Source of the DNA: Desulfobacterales bacterium | GTDB lineage: Bacteria > Desulfobacterota > Desulfobacteria > Desulfobacterales > Desulfobacteraceae | Assembly: GCA_022361535.1 (NCBI GenBank) | Contig: JAKSAU010000619.1 | Span: forward strand, 1 to 26,649 | Direction: 5' to 3' | DNA length: 26,649 nt | Shown here: piece by piece, positions 8,327 through 15,778 of the stretch | How positions within the stretch are numbered: the first letter of the stretch is position 1 | How the letters are laid out: every line of letters begins with the position of its first letter | Translations under genes and position numbers: made by a program | Notes under the pieces: model-generated | Database searches by the model: none | What the model saw: only the letters and a program-made list of their open reading frames with translations | Told to the model about the DNA's origin: nothing

Positions 8327-8693
8327 GATTCTACTCCTCCAGTTTAGAATTTACTGTACATAGAGTTATATGATGCAATAGTAATCAGCAAATTTTATAC
8401 CGGTGCTACTTAGCCATTTGAAAAAAGCCTATTCTATATGTTCTGCGAAAAGTTGTTGAGCAAGGTCCTATAAGTGTTTAGAAAAATACAATAAAAGGCC
8501 TAAATAACAATATTTAGGTCAAATATAAGGACGTTTTCCTCTCTTATTTCATTCTTTTTGACAGGTTATTTAAAATGTTTCGTCATGGTTTTGACAGGAT
8601 ATGCAGGATTTCTTGGGCATAAGCTCATCTGGACCCAGTGGAACAGGGAGTCATGGGTTTTCATTCATACAGCGGCCGAAGCATTCGCCAGAC
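8327..8693. other. Intergenic stretch between flgB and the Mrp operon
   Basis: This 367-bp stretch should contain the flgB promoter and the end of the Mrp transcript. I looked for sigma54 (GG-N10-GC) and sigma28 boxes on the minus strand ahead of flgB and found none with correct spacing. A terminator-like hairpin lies at 8497-8520. A 10-bp direct repeat TTTTGACAGG occurs at 8556-8565 and 8589-8598, of unknown meaning. No gene is supported. Confidence 0.5.
8497..8520 (-). terminator. Probable rho-independent terminator of the Mrp operon
   Basis: Read on the minus strand, GACCTAAATA and TATTTAGGCC form a 10-bp stem (one G-U pair) with a TTGT loop, followed at once by TTTTATTGTATTTTT. The stem is AT-rich, so termination may be modest. 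It lies about 175 bases beyond the mnhG stop and before flgB, where the operon should end. Confidence 0.6.
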
Positions 8694-9014
8694 TTATTCC
8701 TTTTTGAGTTCATCAATCCAGGTGCGGTCCGAAATCGCCTCTCCGCTCCGGTAAGAGATACGGGCGATAATATGCGCTGCCACCGGAGCCGTGAACAATA
8801 AAAGTGCAGTGATACTGACGGCCCTCAGGGAAATCCCCAACTCCTGGTAAAAAAGAGCATGCGCACCTACCAAAAGGCCTGCGCCGAGTGAACCCGCCTT
8901 GGTGGCAGCGTGCATGCGTGTCAAGGGATCCGGCAGACGGATCACGCCCAGCGCCGCCACCAGGCAAAGAAAGCTGCCGATAATCAACAAAATACCGGTC
9001 AGATACTCAATCAT
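8694..9014 (-). CDS. mnhG: Mrp Na+/H+ antiporter subunit G
   Basis: This 106-residue subunit starts at the ATG at 9014 (MIEYLTGILL), preceded by AAGGAGG five bases upstream; the open frame extends further upstream but that part overlaps mnhF and lacks a ribosome site. It has three hydrophobic segments and the family motif GVIRLPDPLTRMHAATKAGS, diagnostic of MnhG/PhaG. The protein is an accessory membrane subunit of the multi-subunit cation/proton antiporter. It overlaps the end of mnhF by eight bases and is the last gene of the operon. Confidence 0.95.
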   Translation of the reverse strand: MIEYLTGILLIIGSFLCLVAALGVIRLPDPLTRMHAATKAGSLGAGLLVGAHALFYQELGISLRAVSITALLLFTAPVAAHIIARISYRSGEAISDRTWIDELKKE

Positions 9015-9348
9015 CCGAACCTCCTTTGGTTGGATCTGTTGTAGAGGAGGGTGGCCGCAGGTCATTATTTTGACCACGAAGGTGAATAAACCGGGCCAGT
9101 GCGATGGTGCCAAGAAAGGCAATACAGGCATAGGCAATGGCAACATCCAGATAGTTGGTTTTTCCGGTATATATGGAAAGAACTACCAGAAAAGCCACCA
9201 CCAGCACAGACATAAGATCCATAGCAATTACCCTGTCTGCAGCAACAGGTCCTTTTGCCAGCCGCCAGAGCAACATGACCATGGCAGCCAGGAGCATCGC
9301 CATGGCTGCCTGGCAGGCGCCGGGTAAAAAAAGGGCGTCTGTCATCAT
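9007..9348 (-). CDS. mnhF: Mrp Na+/H+ antiporter subunit F
   Basis: The 113-residue protein has three membrane segments and the MnhF/PhaF motif RLAKGPVAADRVIAMDLMSV near residues 29-48. The C-terminal tail (about 25 residues, NNDLRPPSSTTDPTKGGSDD) is polar and somewhat longer than usual. Its start overlaps the mnhE stop by four bases (ATGA); a second Met follows immediately at 9345, so either could be the start. It is a small integral subunit of the antiporter complex. Confidence 0.94.
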   Translation of the reverse strand: MMTDALFLPGACQAAMAMLLAAMVMLLWRLAKGPVAADRVIAMDLMSVLVVAFLVVLSIYTGKTNYLDVAIAYACIAFLGTIALARFIHLRGQNNDLRPPSSTTDPTKGGSDD

Positions 9349-9821
9349 GATCGCATCACCTCCAGGATTCTTTTTTCCAGGCCGTTTTTTATATCGGCCC
9401 GGGCATCGGCCACATTTTCAAGAAACATGATATGTACAAACAATGTTTTTTTGTCTTCAGACAAATCTACGCTCAGGGTTCCCGGTGTCAGGGAAATAAG
9501 ATTGGCGACCAGGAAAATCTCCAGGTCTGTCTTAGCATCCAGGGGAACTCCGATAATACCCGGACGGCTGATCTGGCCGGGTGTGATCACATCCCAGAGA
9601 ACCCTGAGGTTGGATATGAAAAGTTCCTTGAGAAAATAGGTTATCAAAGTAATTGTTTTGGGTAACTTTTCAAAATAACGCGTATCTTTGTATAGGGGAC
9701 TGGACAGCCATAAAATAAAATAACCGAGAACAGATCCGAGTATAAAAACTCCAATACTGCCGCTGCCCGTAAGGAGGGTGAATACTGCAGCAAATAAGAT
9801 ATTTAAAATGAAAAGGGGCAT
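9345..9821 (-). CDS. mnhE: Mrp Na+/H+ antiporter subunit E
   Basis: This 158-residue protein is of usual length for MnhE. Two or three membrane segments at the N-terminus are followed by the conserved NLISLTPGTLSVDLSEDKKT segment and a cytoplasmic ferredoxin-like tail ending in ADIKNGLEKRILEVM. The start overlaps the mnhD stop by one base (TAATG), with AAAGGAGGT six bases upstream, so translation is probably coupled to mnhD. Confidence 0.95.
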   Translation of the reverse strand: MPLFILNILFAAVFTLLTGSGSIGVFILGSVLGYFILWLSSPLYKDTRYFEKLPKTITLITYFLKELFISNLRVLWDVITPGQISRPGIIGVPLDAKTDLEIFLVANLISLTPGTLSVDLSEDKKTLFVHIMFLENVADARADIKNGLEKRILEVMRS

Positions 9822-11317
9822 TAGCCACCTCCTTTGACAGCCAGGATATATGGTATCGGGTTCATCAGCTGCTGTCCCGTAATCGCCGCCACTTGGTAAA
9901 CAGGCTCCATGAACAACCCGATCAGAATGGTTATCAGTGCAAGACTTAAGACCGGCAGCATCATCCAGGCGGATAGGCGCTTTGGCGCCACCAGGGCGGC
10001 CTGATACCCGGGCATGGGTTTCCAGAAAGCTTCCGACCAGATTTTGGCCATGGAAAACAGCGTCATCAGTCCAACGACCGCGGCGATTATGCCGAGGATA
10101 TAATGCCGGCTTTCCAGGCAGGCATAAATGATCAGAAGCTTGGCCCAGAAACCGGATAAAGGTGGAAAACCGGCCAGGGAAAAGGCCGGAATAAAAAACC
10201 CCGCCGAAAGCAGGCCGCGGGTTTTATAAAGGCCGCCGATATGTTTCAGGTCAAAAGACCCGGCTGCTTTTTGGATAAGACCGCTCAGCAGGAACAAATT
10301 GGTTTTGACAATGATATGATGAACCAGATAAACCAGGGTCCCGGCCAGGGCAAGTGGGGTGAACAAAGAAAGCCCCAAGACCATGTATCCCACCTGGCTG
10401 ATGATGTGAAATGATAGGATGCGGCGTATTTCCGTTTGTGAAGCTGCTGCCACAACGCCGGACACCATGGTAAGCACCGCCAGGATCATCAGCGTGGTAT
10501 GCGTGATGACGGTGTCGCCAACAAACACCAGGGTAAACATCCGGATCAGAGCGTAAACCCCTACTTTGGTAAGCATGCCGGCAAAAAAAGCAGAAACCGG
10601 TACCGGCAGGATATGGTAGGATGCCGGCAGCCAAAAAAACAACGGAAACAGGGCGGATTTAATACCGAACGCAGTGATCAACAGAAGGGCCACAGTGTTC
10701 ACCAGGGTGGTGTTTTCCACCAGGGTTATTTTTTCATGAAGATCTGCCATGTTCAGGGTACCTGTGAGGCCGTAAATCAGTCCGATGGCCGTGATAAGAA
10801 ACAGGGTGGACAACAGGTTCAAGGTGACATATTTAACCGCACCGGTCATTCGGCCGGTGGAATGGCCCATAACCATAATGCCGAAGGATGCCATGAGCAT
10901 CACCTCAAACCAGACATATAGGTTGAACAGATCCCCGGTAAGAAAGGCTCCACAGACAGCAGCGGTAAGCATCTGCATAAACGGGTGGTACCCGGTTTTT
11001 TTCTGTCTGGGGCCGATTTCTTTGCGTGCATAGAAAGTCACGGCAGTATGGATCACACTGGTGAGCAGCACCATGGTCGCACTCAGATAATCCGCCACCA
11101 GGCAGATCCCGGCCGGGGCGGGCCAGTTGCCCACCCACAAAGCCAAGGCTTGCTGTTCAAAGATGGTCAACATGAGCAGGATGCTTGAAAAAATATGAAT
11201 CAGGGCACCCATAATAGCAGCTGTATTGGCTTTTTGTTCATCCAGCCGAAAAAGAACCATTGCAATGGCAGCAGTTATAGGCACAAGAACTGGAAGAATG
11301 AGCAGCAGTTTCATCAT
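9821..11317 (-). CDS. mnhD: Mrp Na+/H+ antiporter subunit D
   Basis: The 498-residue protein is a proton-pumping-type subunit homologous to NuoM/NuoN. About 14 hydrophobic segments are visible. The key family residues are in place: Glu138 in NLYVWFEVMLMASF and Lys220 in GIKSALFPLFFWLP, both essential for antiport in studied Mrp systems. The HHIIVKTNLFLLSG motif near 330-345 is also typical. The start overlaps the mnhC stop by four bases (ATGA) with AAAAGGAAG upstream; Met1 and Met2 are adjacent and cannot be distinguished. Confidence 0.97.
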   Translation of the reverse strand: MMKLLLILPVLVPITAAIAMVLFRLDEQKANTAAIMGALIHIFSSILLMLTIFEQQALALWVGNWPAPAGICLVADYLSATMVLLTSVIHTAVTFYARKEIGPRQKKTGYHPFMQMLTAAVCGAFLTGDLFNLYVWFEVMLMASFGIMVMGHSTGRMTGAVKYVTLNLLSTLFLITAIGLIYGLTGTLNMADLHEKITLVENTTLVNTVALLLITAFGIKSALFPLFFWLPASYHILPVPVSAFFAGMLTKVGVYALIRMFTLVFVGDTVITHTTLMILAVLTMVSGVVAAASQTEIRRILSFHIISQVGYMVLGLSLFTPLALAGTLVYLVHHIIVKTNLFLLSGLIQKAAGSFDLKHIGGLYKTRGLLSAGFFIPAFSLAGFPPLSGFWAKLLIIYACLESRHYILGIIAAVVGLMTLFSMAKIWSEAFWKPMPGYQAALVAPKRLSAWMMLPVLSLALITILIGLFMEPVYQVAAITGQQLMNPIPYILAVKGGG

Positions 11318-11715
11318 GCTTCCTTTTCCGGTATACCGGTTTTTCCGTCCATTAACCCTGTATCAGGCAGTTCACAGCGAAAGGAAGGCTGATCCGCATC
11401 CAGGGTCCGGGTCTGATCAAAGGTTCGGACCAGAAGAATCAACAAAAACGTGGTCATGGCAAACCCTATCACGATGGCTGTAAGTATCAGTGCCTGTGGC
11501 AGTGCATTGGCGGCTTGACCGATCAGATTTGTCTGCCCCGGATGAATCAAAGGCGGATCGGAGTATGTCAGCCGGCCTGCTGTAAAAATCAGGAGATTGA
11601 CGGCATTCCCCATCAGGATAAACCCGAAAACAAACCTTACCAGCACCCCAGTAAGCATCAGATAAAGTGCCGCGGCAATCATAAGTCCAACAAGCAAGGC
11701 CATCATTGTTTCCAT
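11314..11715 (-). CDS. mnhC: Mrp Na+/H+ antiporter subunit C
   Basis: This 133-residue protein is a NuoK-like subunit with three membrane segments and the conserved GFILMGNAVNLLIF and ALILTAIVIGFAMTTFLL motifs. The polar C-terminal tail of about 30 residues is common for MnhC. TGGAGG upstream gives a good ribosome site, and one base separates it from the mnhB stop. The stop overlaps mnhD. Confidence 0.96.
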   Translation of the reverse strand: METMMALLVGLMIAAALYLMLTGVLVRFVFGFILMGNAVNLLIFTAGRLTYSDPPLIHPGQTNLIGQAANALPQALILTAIVIGFAMTTFLLILLVRTFDQTRTLDADQPSFRCELPDTGLMDGKTGIPEKEA

Positions 11716-11716
11716 C

Positions 11717-12115
11717 TTAATTTTCCTCCAGGGCCAGTAACACCGCCAAAATCGCTCCCAGAACCGTCAGGAAAACACCGATGTCGAATATCAACGGCGT
11801 ACCTAAAGCAAGGGTGTTAAACGACCACCAGACACCGGTCAAATAGGGTTTCCCCAAAACAAGAGCGGGCAGACCCGAACCAGCCGCCAGGATAAGACCT
11901 ATGGCGGAAATGATTTCAGGCCTCATGGGAATGGCCTGCCTAAGACGTTTTGGCCCTTCAGTAATGGCAAACAGGGCAAAGGCAGTACCGGTAACCAGTG
12001 CTGCGGAAAATCCGCCGCCGGGTTCATGGTGTCCCCGTAACAAAAGATATACGGCAAAAACCATCATCAGCCCAACCATCAGCCGCGTTGCGGTTTTTAG
12101 AATCACTGATTCCAT
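11717..12115 (-). CDS. mnhB: Mrp Na+/H+ antiporter subunit B
   Basis: The 132-residue protein has the diagnostic MnhB motif GHHEPGGGFSAALV near residues 28-41 and the C-terminal IFDIGVFLTVLGAILAVLLA segment, with four membrane spans. It starts on the base directly after the mnhA stop, with GGGAGG upstream. In some genomes this part is fused to MnhA; here it is separate. Confidence 0.96.
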   Translation of the reverse strand: MESVILKTATRLMVGLMMVFAVYLLLRGHHEPGGGFSAALVTGTAFALFAITEGPKRLRQAIPMRPEIISAIGLILAAGSGLPALVLGKPYLTGVWWSFNTLALGTPLIFDIGVFLTVLGAILAVLLALEEN

Positions 12116-14389
12116 TTATTCCTCCCTTTTCCTGCTGCGCATCAGGGCCACGCCAGCCCAGGCCGCCAAAACGACCACGCAGATTTCCCCCAGGGTGTCC
12201 AGACTCCTGAAATCAACCAGAATCACATTGACGATATTCCGGCCATGGGCGGCTACATAACTGTACTCTTCAAAAAAATCAGTGAGGCTGCGGTCGAAAG
12301 GCTCTGTCAGCACCCCTAATAGAATTGTGGTCACCAATAGGCCGATACTTAGAGACAGTGCGGCATTGAACAGGTTGCGGGCCCGGGTTCTTTTACGAAT
12401 GGCTTCAATGGGTGGCAAGCGGAACAACACCATGGAGACGATTACCACGGTCAGGGTTTCCACCAGCAACTGGGTCAATGCGATATCTGGCGCACCAAAG
12501 ATCAAAAAAATCAGGGCCACGCCGGCGCCTACCCCCCCTAATCCGCCGATAGCGGCCAACCGTTGCCGGGCCGTTACCACCACGGCCGAAGCCAAAAAGA
12601 TAAACCCGCAGAGTCCGGCTGCAAGCCAGGTGTCATTGATGACGGGAAGCATGAAAACAGAAGGGATGTAAACAAGCCAGGCCCATCCGGCAATTACGGC
12701 CAGCGCCATCAGTATGATGGAAATATAGGTATGCAAAGATCCGTTCTGGAAAGTCCGCGTAAACCACCCGCCACTTCTGAGAAACAGATCTAAAATGGTC
12801 TGGTATATCAAAGGGGTGTTGATCCACATCCTTTCAAGGCCTGTTTGAATAATAGAACGCAGCCGGATGCGCCACCGGTAGATAAGTCCCCCCGTCGCCA
12901 GAGTGATCATACTCAACAGCAGCGGGAGATTGAACCCGTGGAAAAAAACCATTCGGATCTCCTCCCGGGCCGGATGAAAGGCAAACACAGCAGGTTGAAC
13001 AAGGTATTCAGAGACCCATTCGGGAATGATTCCGAAAAGAACACCTAATCCGCCCATGATGGCCGGCCCCAGACGCATTGTCCAGGGCACCTCACACACC
13101 TTGGACATCATCAATGGACGAGGGCCTAAAAACGGCGCGATCAGTATGATGGCAGCTACAGCCGTCATCAGGGCATTAGCGGCCAGTGTCGCCGTAGTGG
13201 CAAATACTGGAAACATCTCTTCGGCCAGAGCCCCTTCGTACATGATCTCTTTTCCGATAAATCCAAAAAATAAAGGAAACCCGGCCATGGAAAGGGTGGC
13301 TCCGGCCACGGCCACGGCTGTCAGAGGCATGGCTTTAAGCAGCCCGCCGAGATTGCGAAGATCCCGGGTCCCGGTCTGATGATCGATACTGCCCACCGCC
13401 AGGAACAGGGAGGCTTTGTAAAGGGCATGAACCATGAGAAACGTTGTGGCCGCGGTCAAGGAAAGAACGGTCTGTCCGCCAAGGAACATGGTAAGAATCC
13501 CGAGCGCCATCATGGTGGTATAGGCCAGGATCCGCTTGAGGTCACAGGGAGCCAATGCCTGGACAGCACCCCATACGGCTGTGGTGCCTCCTAAAAGGAC
13601 CAATGTTCCCATCCAAAGAGTGGTTCCCCCCAGCAGGGGATGAAACCGCATAAGCAGATAAATACCGGCCTTGACCATGGTGGCGGCATGGAGAAAAGAA
13701 CTGATGGGTGTGGGGGCGCTCATGGCATTGGGCAGCCAGAAATGAAATGGAACCTGGGCTGATTTGGTCACGGCACCCAGCAAGATGCAAATAAAAATCA
13801 ACGGATACAGGCCATGATTCCGGATTTCATCACCGGTCATTGTCCATTGACTCAATGTCATGGAACCGCCGGCCGTCTTTAAGAGCAGGATCCCGAAAAG
13901 CAGGAAAAGCCCACCGGCCCCCGTAACCAAGAGGGCCTGCCTGGCATGTTCCCGTGCCGTATTGTTTTCGTGGTCAAACCCGATGAGCAGATAGGACAGG
14001 ATGGTGGTGATTTCCCAGAACACAAAAAGCAACAGCAGATTATCGGCTGTAACAATACCGAGCATGGAGATCATGAATCCATGCAGGTAGACAAAAAATC
14101 GGTTTAGGTGCTGTTTATCCGCCATGTAGCTGGAAGCGTAAAGGCTGACAAAAAAGCCTGCCATGGTAACGATTAGGCTAAATAACAGGCTCAGTCCATC
14201 CAAGCGGAACCGCATATAGATATCTAGACTGGGAATCCATGCCCATTCAACTTGGAACACCTCCCCCTGACCCACTGCAGGCCAGGCCAGGCAGAGCATT
14301 CCAAACAGGACAAGCGGCAGAGCACATGAAAAAAGTCCTGGTTTGCAGCAGTTTGGAATCCTGTCAATACAAGGCGGTGTCCGATTCAT
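12116..14389 (-). CDS. mnhA: Mrp Na+/H+ antiporter subunit A (with MbhD/MbhE-like C-terminus)
   Basis: The 757-residue protein joins a NuoL-like antiporter part (about residues 55-480) to a C-terminal region matching MbhD (FGAPDIALTQLLVETLTVVI, near 630-650) and MbhE (GRNIVNVILVDFRSLDTLGE, near 715-735), the normal MnhA arrangement. Essential residues are visible: Glu126 in FVFWEITTILSYLL and Lys209 in AVTKSAQVPFHFWLP. An extra hydrophobic N-terminal segment (about 18-40) ends in AVGQ and may be a signal or first span. It begins one base after the uspA-like stop; the ribosome site is weak, suggesting coupling to that gene. Role: main ion-translocating subunit for Na+ or other cation exchange with protons. 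Confidence 0.96.
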   Translation of the reverse strand: MNRTPPCIDRIPNCCKPGLFSCALPLVLFGMLCLAWPAVGQGEVFQVEWAWIPSLDIYMRFRLDGLSLLFSLIVTMAGFFVSLYASSYMADKQHLNRFFVYLHGFMISMLGIVTADNLLLLFVFWEITTILSYLLIGFDHENNTAREHARQALLVTGAGGLFLLFGILLLKTAGGSMTLSQWTMTGDEIRNHGLYPLIFICILLGAVTKSAQVPFHFWLPNAMSAPTPISSFLHAATMVKAGIYLLMRFHPLLGGTTLWMGTLVLLGGTTAVWGAVQALAPCDLKRILAYTTMMALGILTMFLGGQTVLSLTAATTFLMVHALYKASLFLAVGSIDHQTGTRDLRNLGGLLKAMPLTAVAVAGATLSMAGFPLFFGFIGKEIMYEGALAEEMFPVFATTATLAANALMTAVAAIILIAPFLGPRPLMMSKVCEVPWTMRLGPAIMGGLGVLFGIIPEWVSEYLVQPAVFAFHPAREEIRMVFFHGFNLPLLLSMITLATGGLIYRWRIRLRSIIQTGLERMWINTPLIYQTILDLFLRSGGWFTRTFQNGSLHTYISIILMALAVIAGWAWLVYIPSVFMLPVINDTWLAAGLCGFIFLASAVVVTARQRLAAIGGLGGVGAGVALIFLIFGAPDIALTQLLVETLTVVIVSMVLFRLPPIEAIRKRTRARNLFNAALSLSIGLLVTTILLGVLTEPFDRSLTDFFEEYSYVAAHGRNIVNVILVDFRSLDTLGEICVVVLAAWAGVALMRSRKREE

Positions 14390-14390
14390 A

Positions 14391-15221
14391 TTACTGAGAC
14401 AGGAATAGGGGGATTTCAGCGGAATGGATCAATTCAAGAACAGTATCTCCAAGCAGGCTTTGCTTGATGATGTTCCCGGAACTGTTCCCCATGACGATCA
14501 GATCAACCTGGTGGTCCATGGCATAGGGCATCAGGTCTGACCGCGGGTTTCCCTCAACCAGATCTGTTTTGACGTCAAAACCATAGGCCCGACAGAAATC
14601 CGATGCTTTTTCTATAAGAAACGGATCTGATTCCTTTTTATCTTTGAAGTGAACCATGCGCAGCTTCACACCGGGCCAAGGGTTCAAGTGAAGAAAATCA
14701 CGTATGCTTTTTGCGGATTCCATGGACCCGCTTAAAGCGATCAGAACGGTCTTTACGGGCCGATAGTTTTCAGCTACAGCCAGGATGGGCCTGACGCCTT
14801 GTCGCAGCAGTTTAATAATGGCCTTGTCCGGATCTGTGACAAATCCGTATTCAAAAATACTGCGAAGTCCGAAAATGGTCAGGTCGTTGAACCGTGCTTC
14901 ACCGATCATGGCCTCGAAAGTGTCCCCTTCTTCATATAGGATCCGCCGACAGACCACCTGATTATTACTACAGTGCTCCTTGAACAGGGATATGGCATGT
15001 TCGGTCCCCTCCCGGGTGACTTTGAGCTTCTTTTCACGCATCCTCTGGGCATAAGCACTGGCTCCTGCGGGGACCGGTCCCACATTATCCAGTTTGCTGG
15101 TATCCACAACGGTTACACCTGTCAATTGAGCCTGGTGAATATCCCCCAGTTCAGTGGCACATCGAGTCGCCACTGATGTGAACGGGGTCCCGCCCAGTCC
15201 GACTAGAATTCTTTTAATCAT
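14391..15221 (-). CDS. Universal stress protein (tandem UspA domains)
   Basis: From the ATG at 15221 (MIKRILVGLGG, the usual Usp start) the protein has 276 residues. An in-frame ATG at 15230 is directly next to GGAGGAG, too close to be used, while 15221 has nine bases of spacing. Two Usp-type domains follow each other: about 1-140 and 145-276. Only the second keeps an obvious nucleotide-binding loop (VMGNSSGNIIKQSLLGDTVL), so the first may be degenerate. It is the first gene of the antiporter operon, one base before mnhA, which suggests it senses or tunes the Mrp complex, perhaps through ATP; this is inference from position. Confidence 0.88.
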   Translation of the reverse strand: MIKRILVGLGGTPFTSVATRCATELGDIHQAQLTGVTVVDTSKLDNVGPVPAGASAYAQRMREKKLKVTREGTEHAISLFKEHCSNNQVVCRRILYEEGDTFEAMIGEARFNDLTIFGLRSIFEYGFVTDPDKAIIKLLRQGVRPILAVAENYRPVKTVLIALSGSMESAKSIRDFLHLNPWPGVKLRMVHFKDKKESDPFLIEKASDFCRAYGFDVKTDLVEGNPRSDLMPYAMDHQVDLIVMGNSSGNIIKQSLLGDTVLELIHSAEIPLFLSQ

Positions 15222-15450
15222 AATTTTCATCTCCTCCGTGGGGCTGTGTTATTACCGGACAACTCATGATTCGCATATCAAACAAAAAAGCCAGGTCGTA
15301 TTCCTTGGCAGCTTTCTATTCTTTGGTGTGGTTTTTTTATATCCCAAAGTACTCCTGGGGCTTCCAACAGGCAATGTTCTAATTCCCTGTTCTTAAATTC
15401 AGCAAATAACACTTGTATATTTTTATCTTTCTCCCAATAATCACGTCAGA

Positions 15451-15548
15451 TGGTACATGAGCCAGCATGGAATTTCGCAAAAAGATTGGTGGTAAATAAT
15501 GTACCACCTGCGTGAGCAAAGCTAAAAATTAAAAACGATATCGCAGGT
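15451..15548. promoter_or_regulatory. Overlapping alternative hairpins
   Basis: Three perfect inverted repeats overlap here: TGGTACAT (15451-15458) with ATGTACCA (15499-15506); GGTGGTA (15488-15494) with TACCACC (15502-15508), loop of seven; and ACCTGCG (15506-15512) with CGCAGGT (15542-15548). The first two share an arm and cannot form together; the third competes with the second. This could be a regulatory RNA leader, a protein operator cluster, or chance in AT-rich DNA. It is upstream of the predicted promoter of the plus-strand gene. Confidence 0.35.
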
Positions 15549-15697
15549 AAAGACATATAAAATAATTCTTATAATCATTTTACCACCTTCATGTATAAAT
15601 CCAACTCATTAATTAACAACAATGAAAAATGGAGTAAAGAAAATTTGATTCCTAACAACGACACATTCTGATTTCGCCAAATGAAATACATGTGCCC

Positions 15698-15727
15698 TTG
15701 ACAGCATATCATCCGTTTAAATAGTAT
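15698..15727 (+). promoter_or_regulatory. Sigma70-type promoter for the DUF4010 gene
   Basis: A perfect -35 box TTGACA (15698-15703) is followed after 18 bases by TAGTAT (15722-15727). Transcription would start near 15734, giving a leader of about 45 bases before the ATG at 15779, with AAAGGAAAG as ribosome site. Confidence 0.6.
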
Positions 15728-15778
15728 TATCTCAGTTTTCGTTCGTGGTTATATTTGCCGAGTAAAGGAAAGTAAAAA

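Larger units (their letters stand above)
15222..15778. other. Divergent intergenic region with competing inverted repeats
   Basis: This 557-bp stretch lies between the divergent usp/Mrp operon and the DUF4010 gene. No gene is supported. It contains the sigma70-type promoter listed at 15698-15727 and, upstream of it, a set of mutually exclusive stems between 15451 and 15548. A second copy of TACCACCT, one arm of these stems, lies at 15581-15588. I could not find good -35/-10 boxes for the Mrp operon on the minus strand. Confidence 0.5.

Noticed and set aside
8341..8460. Sigma54 or sigma28 promoter for flgB
   Set aside because: Candidate boxes on the minus strand (TAGCAC, TTTGC) have the wrong spacing.
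8556..8598. Direct repeat TTTTGACAGG, possible paired -35 boxes
   Set aside because: No -10 box at the right distance and no plus-strand gene downstream; probably chance.
12282..13594. Several long plus-strand frames opposite mnhA
   Set aside because: They are shadows of a well-conserved membrane protein gene and encode nothing recognisable.
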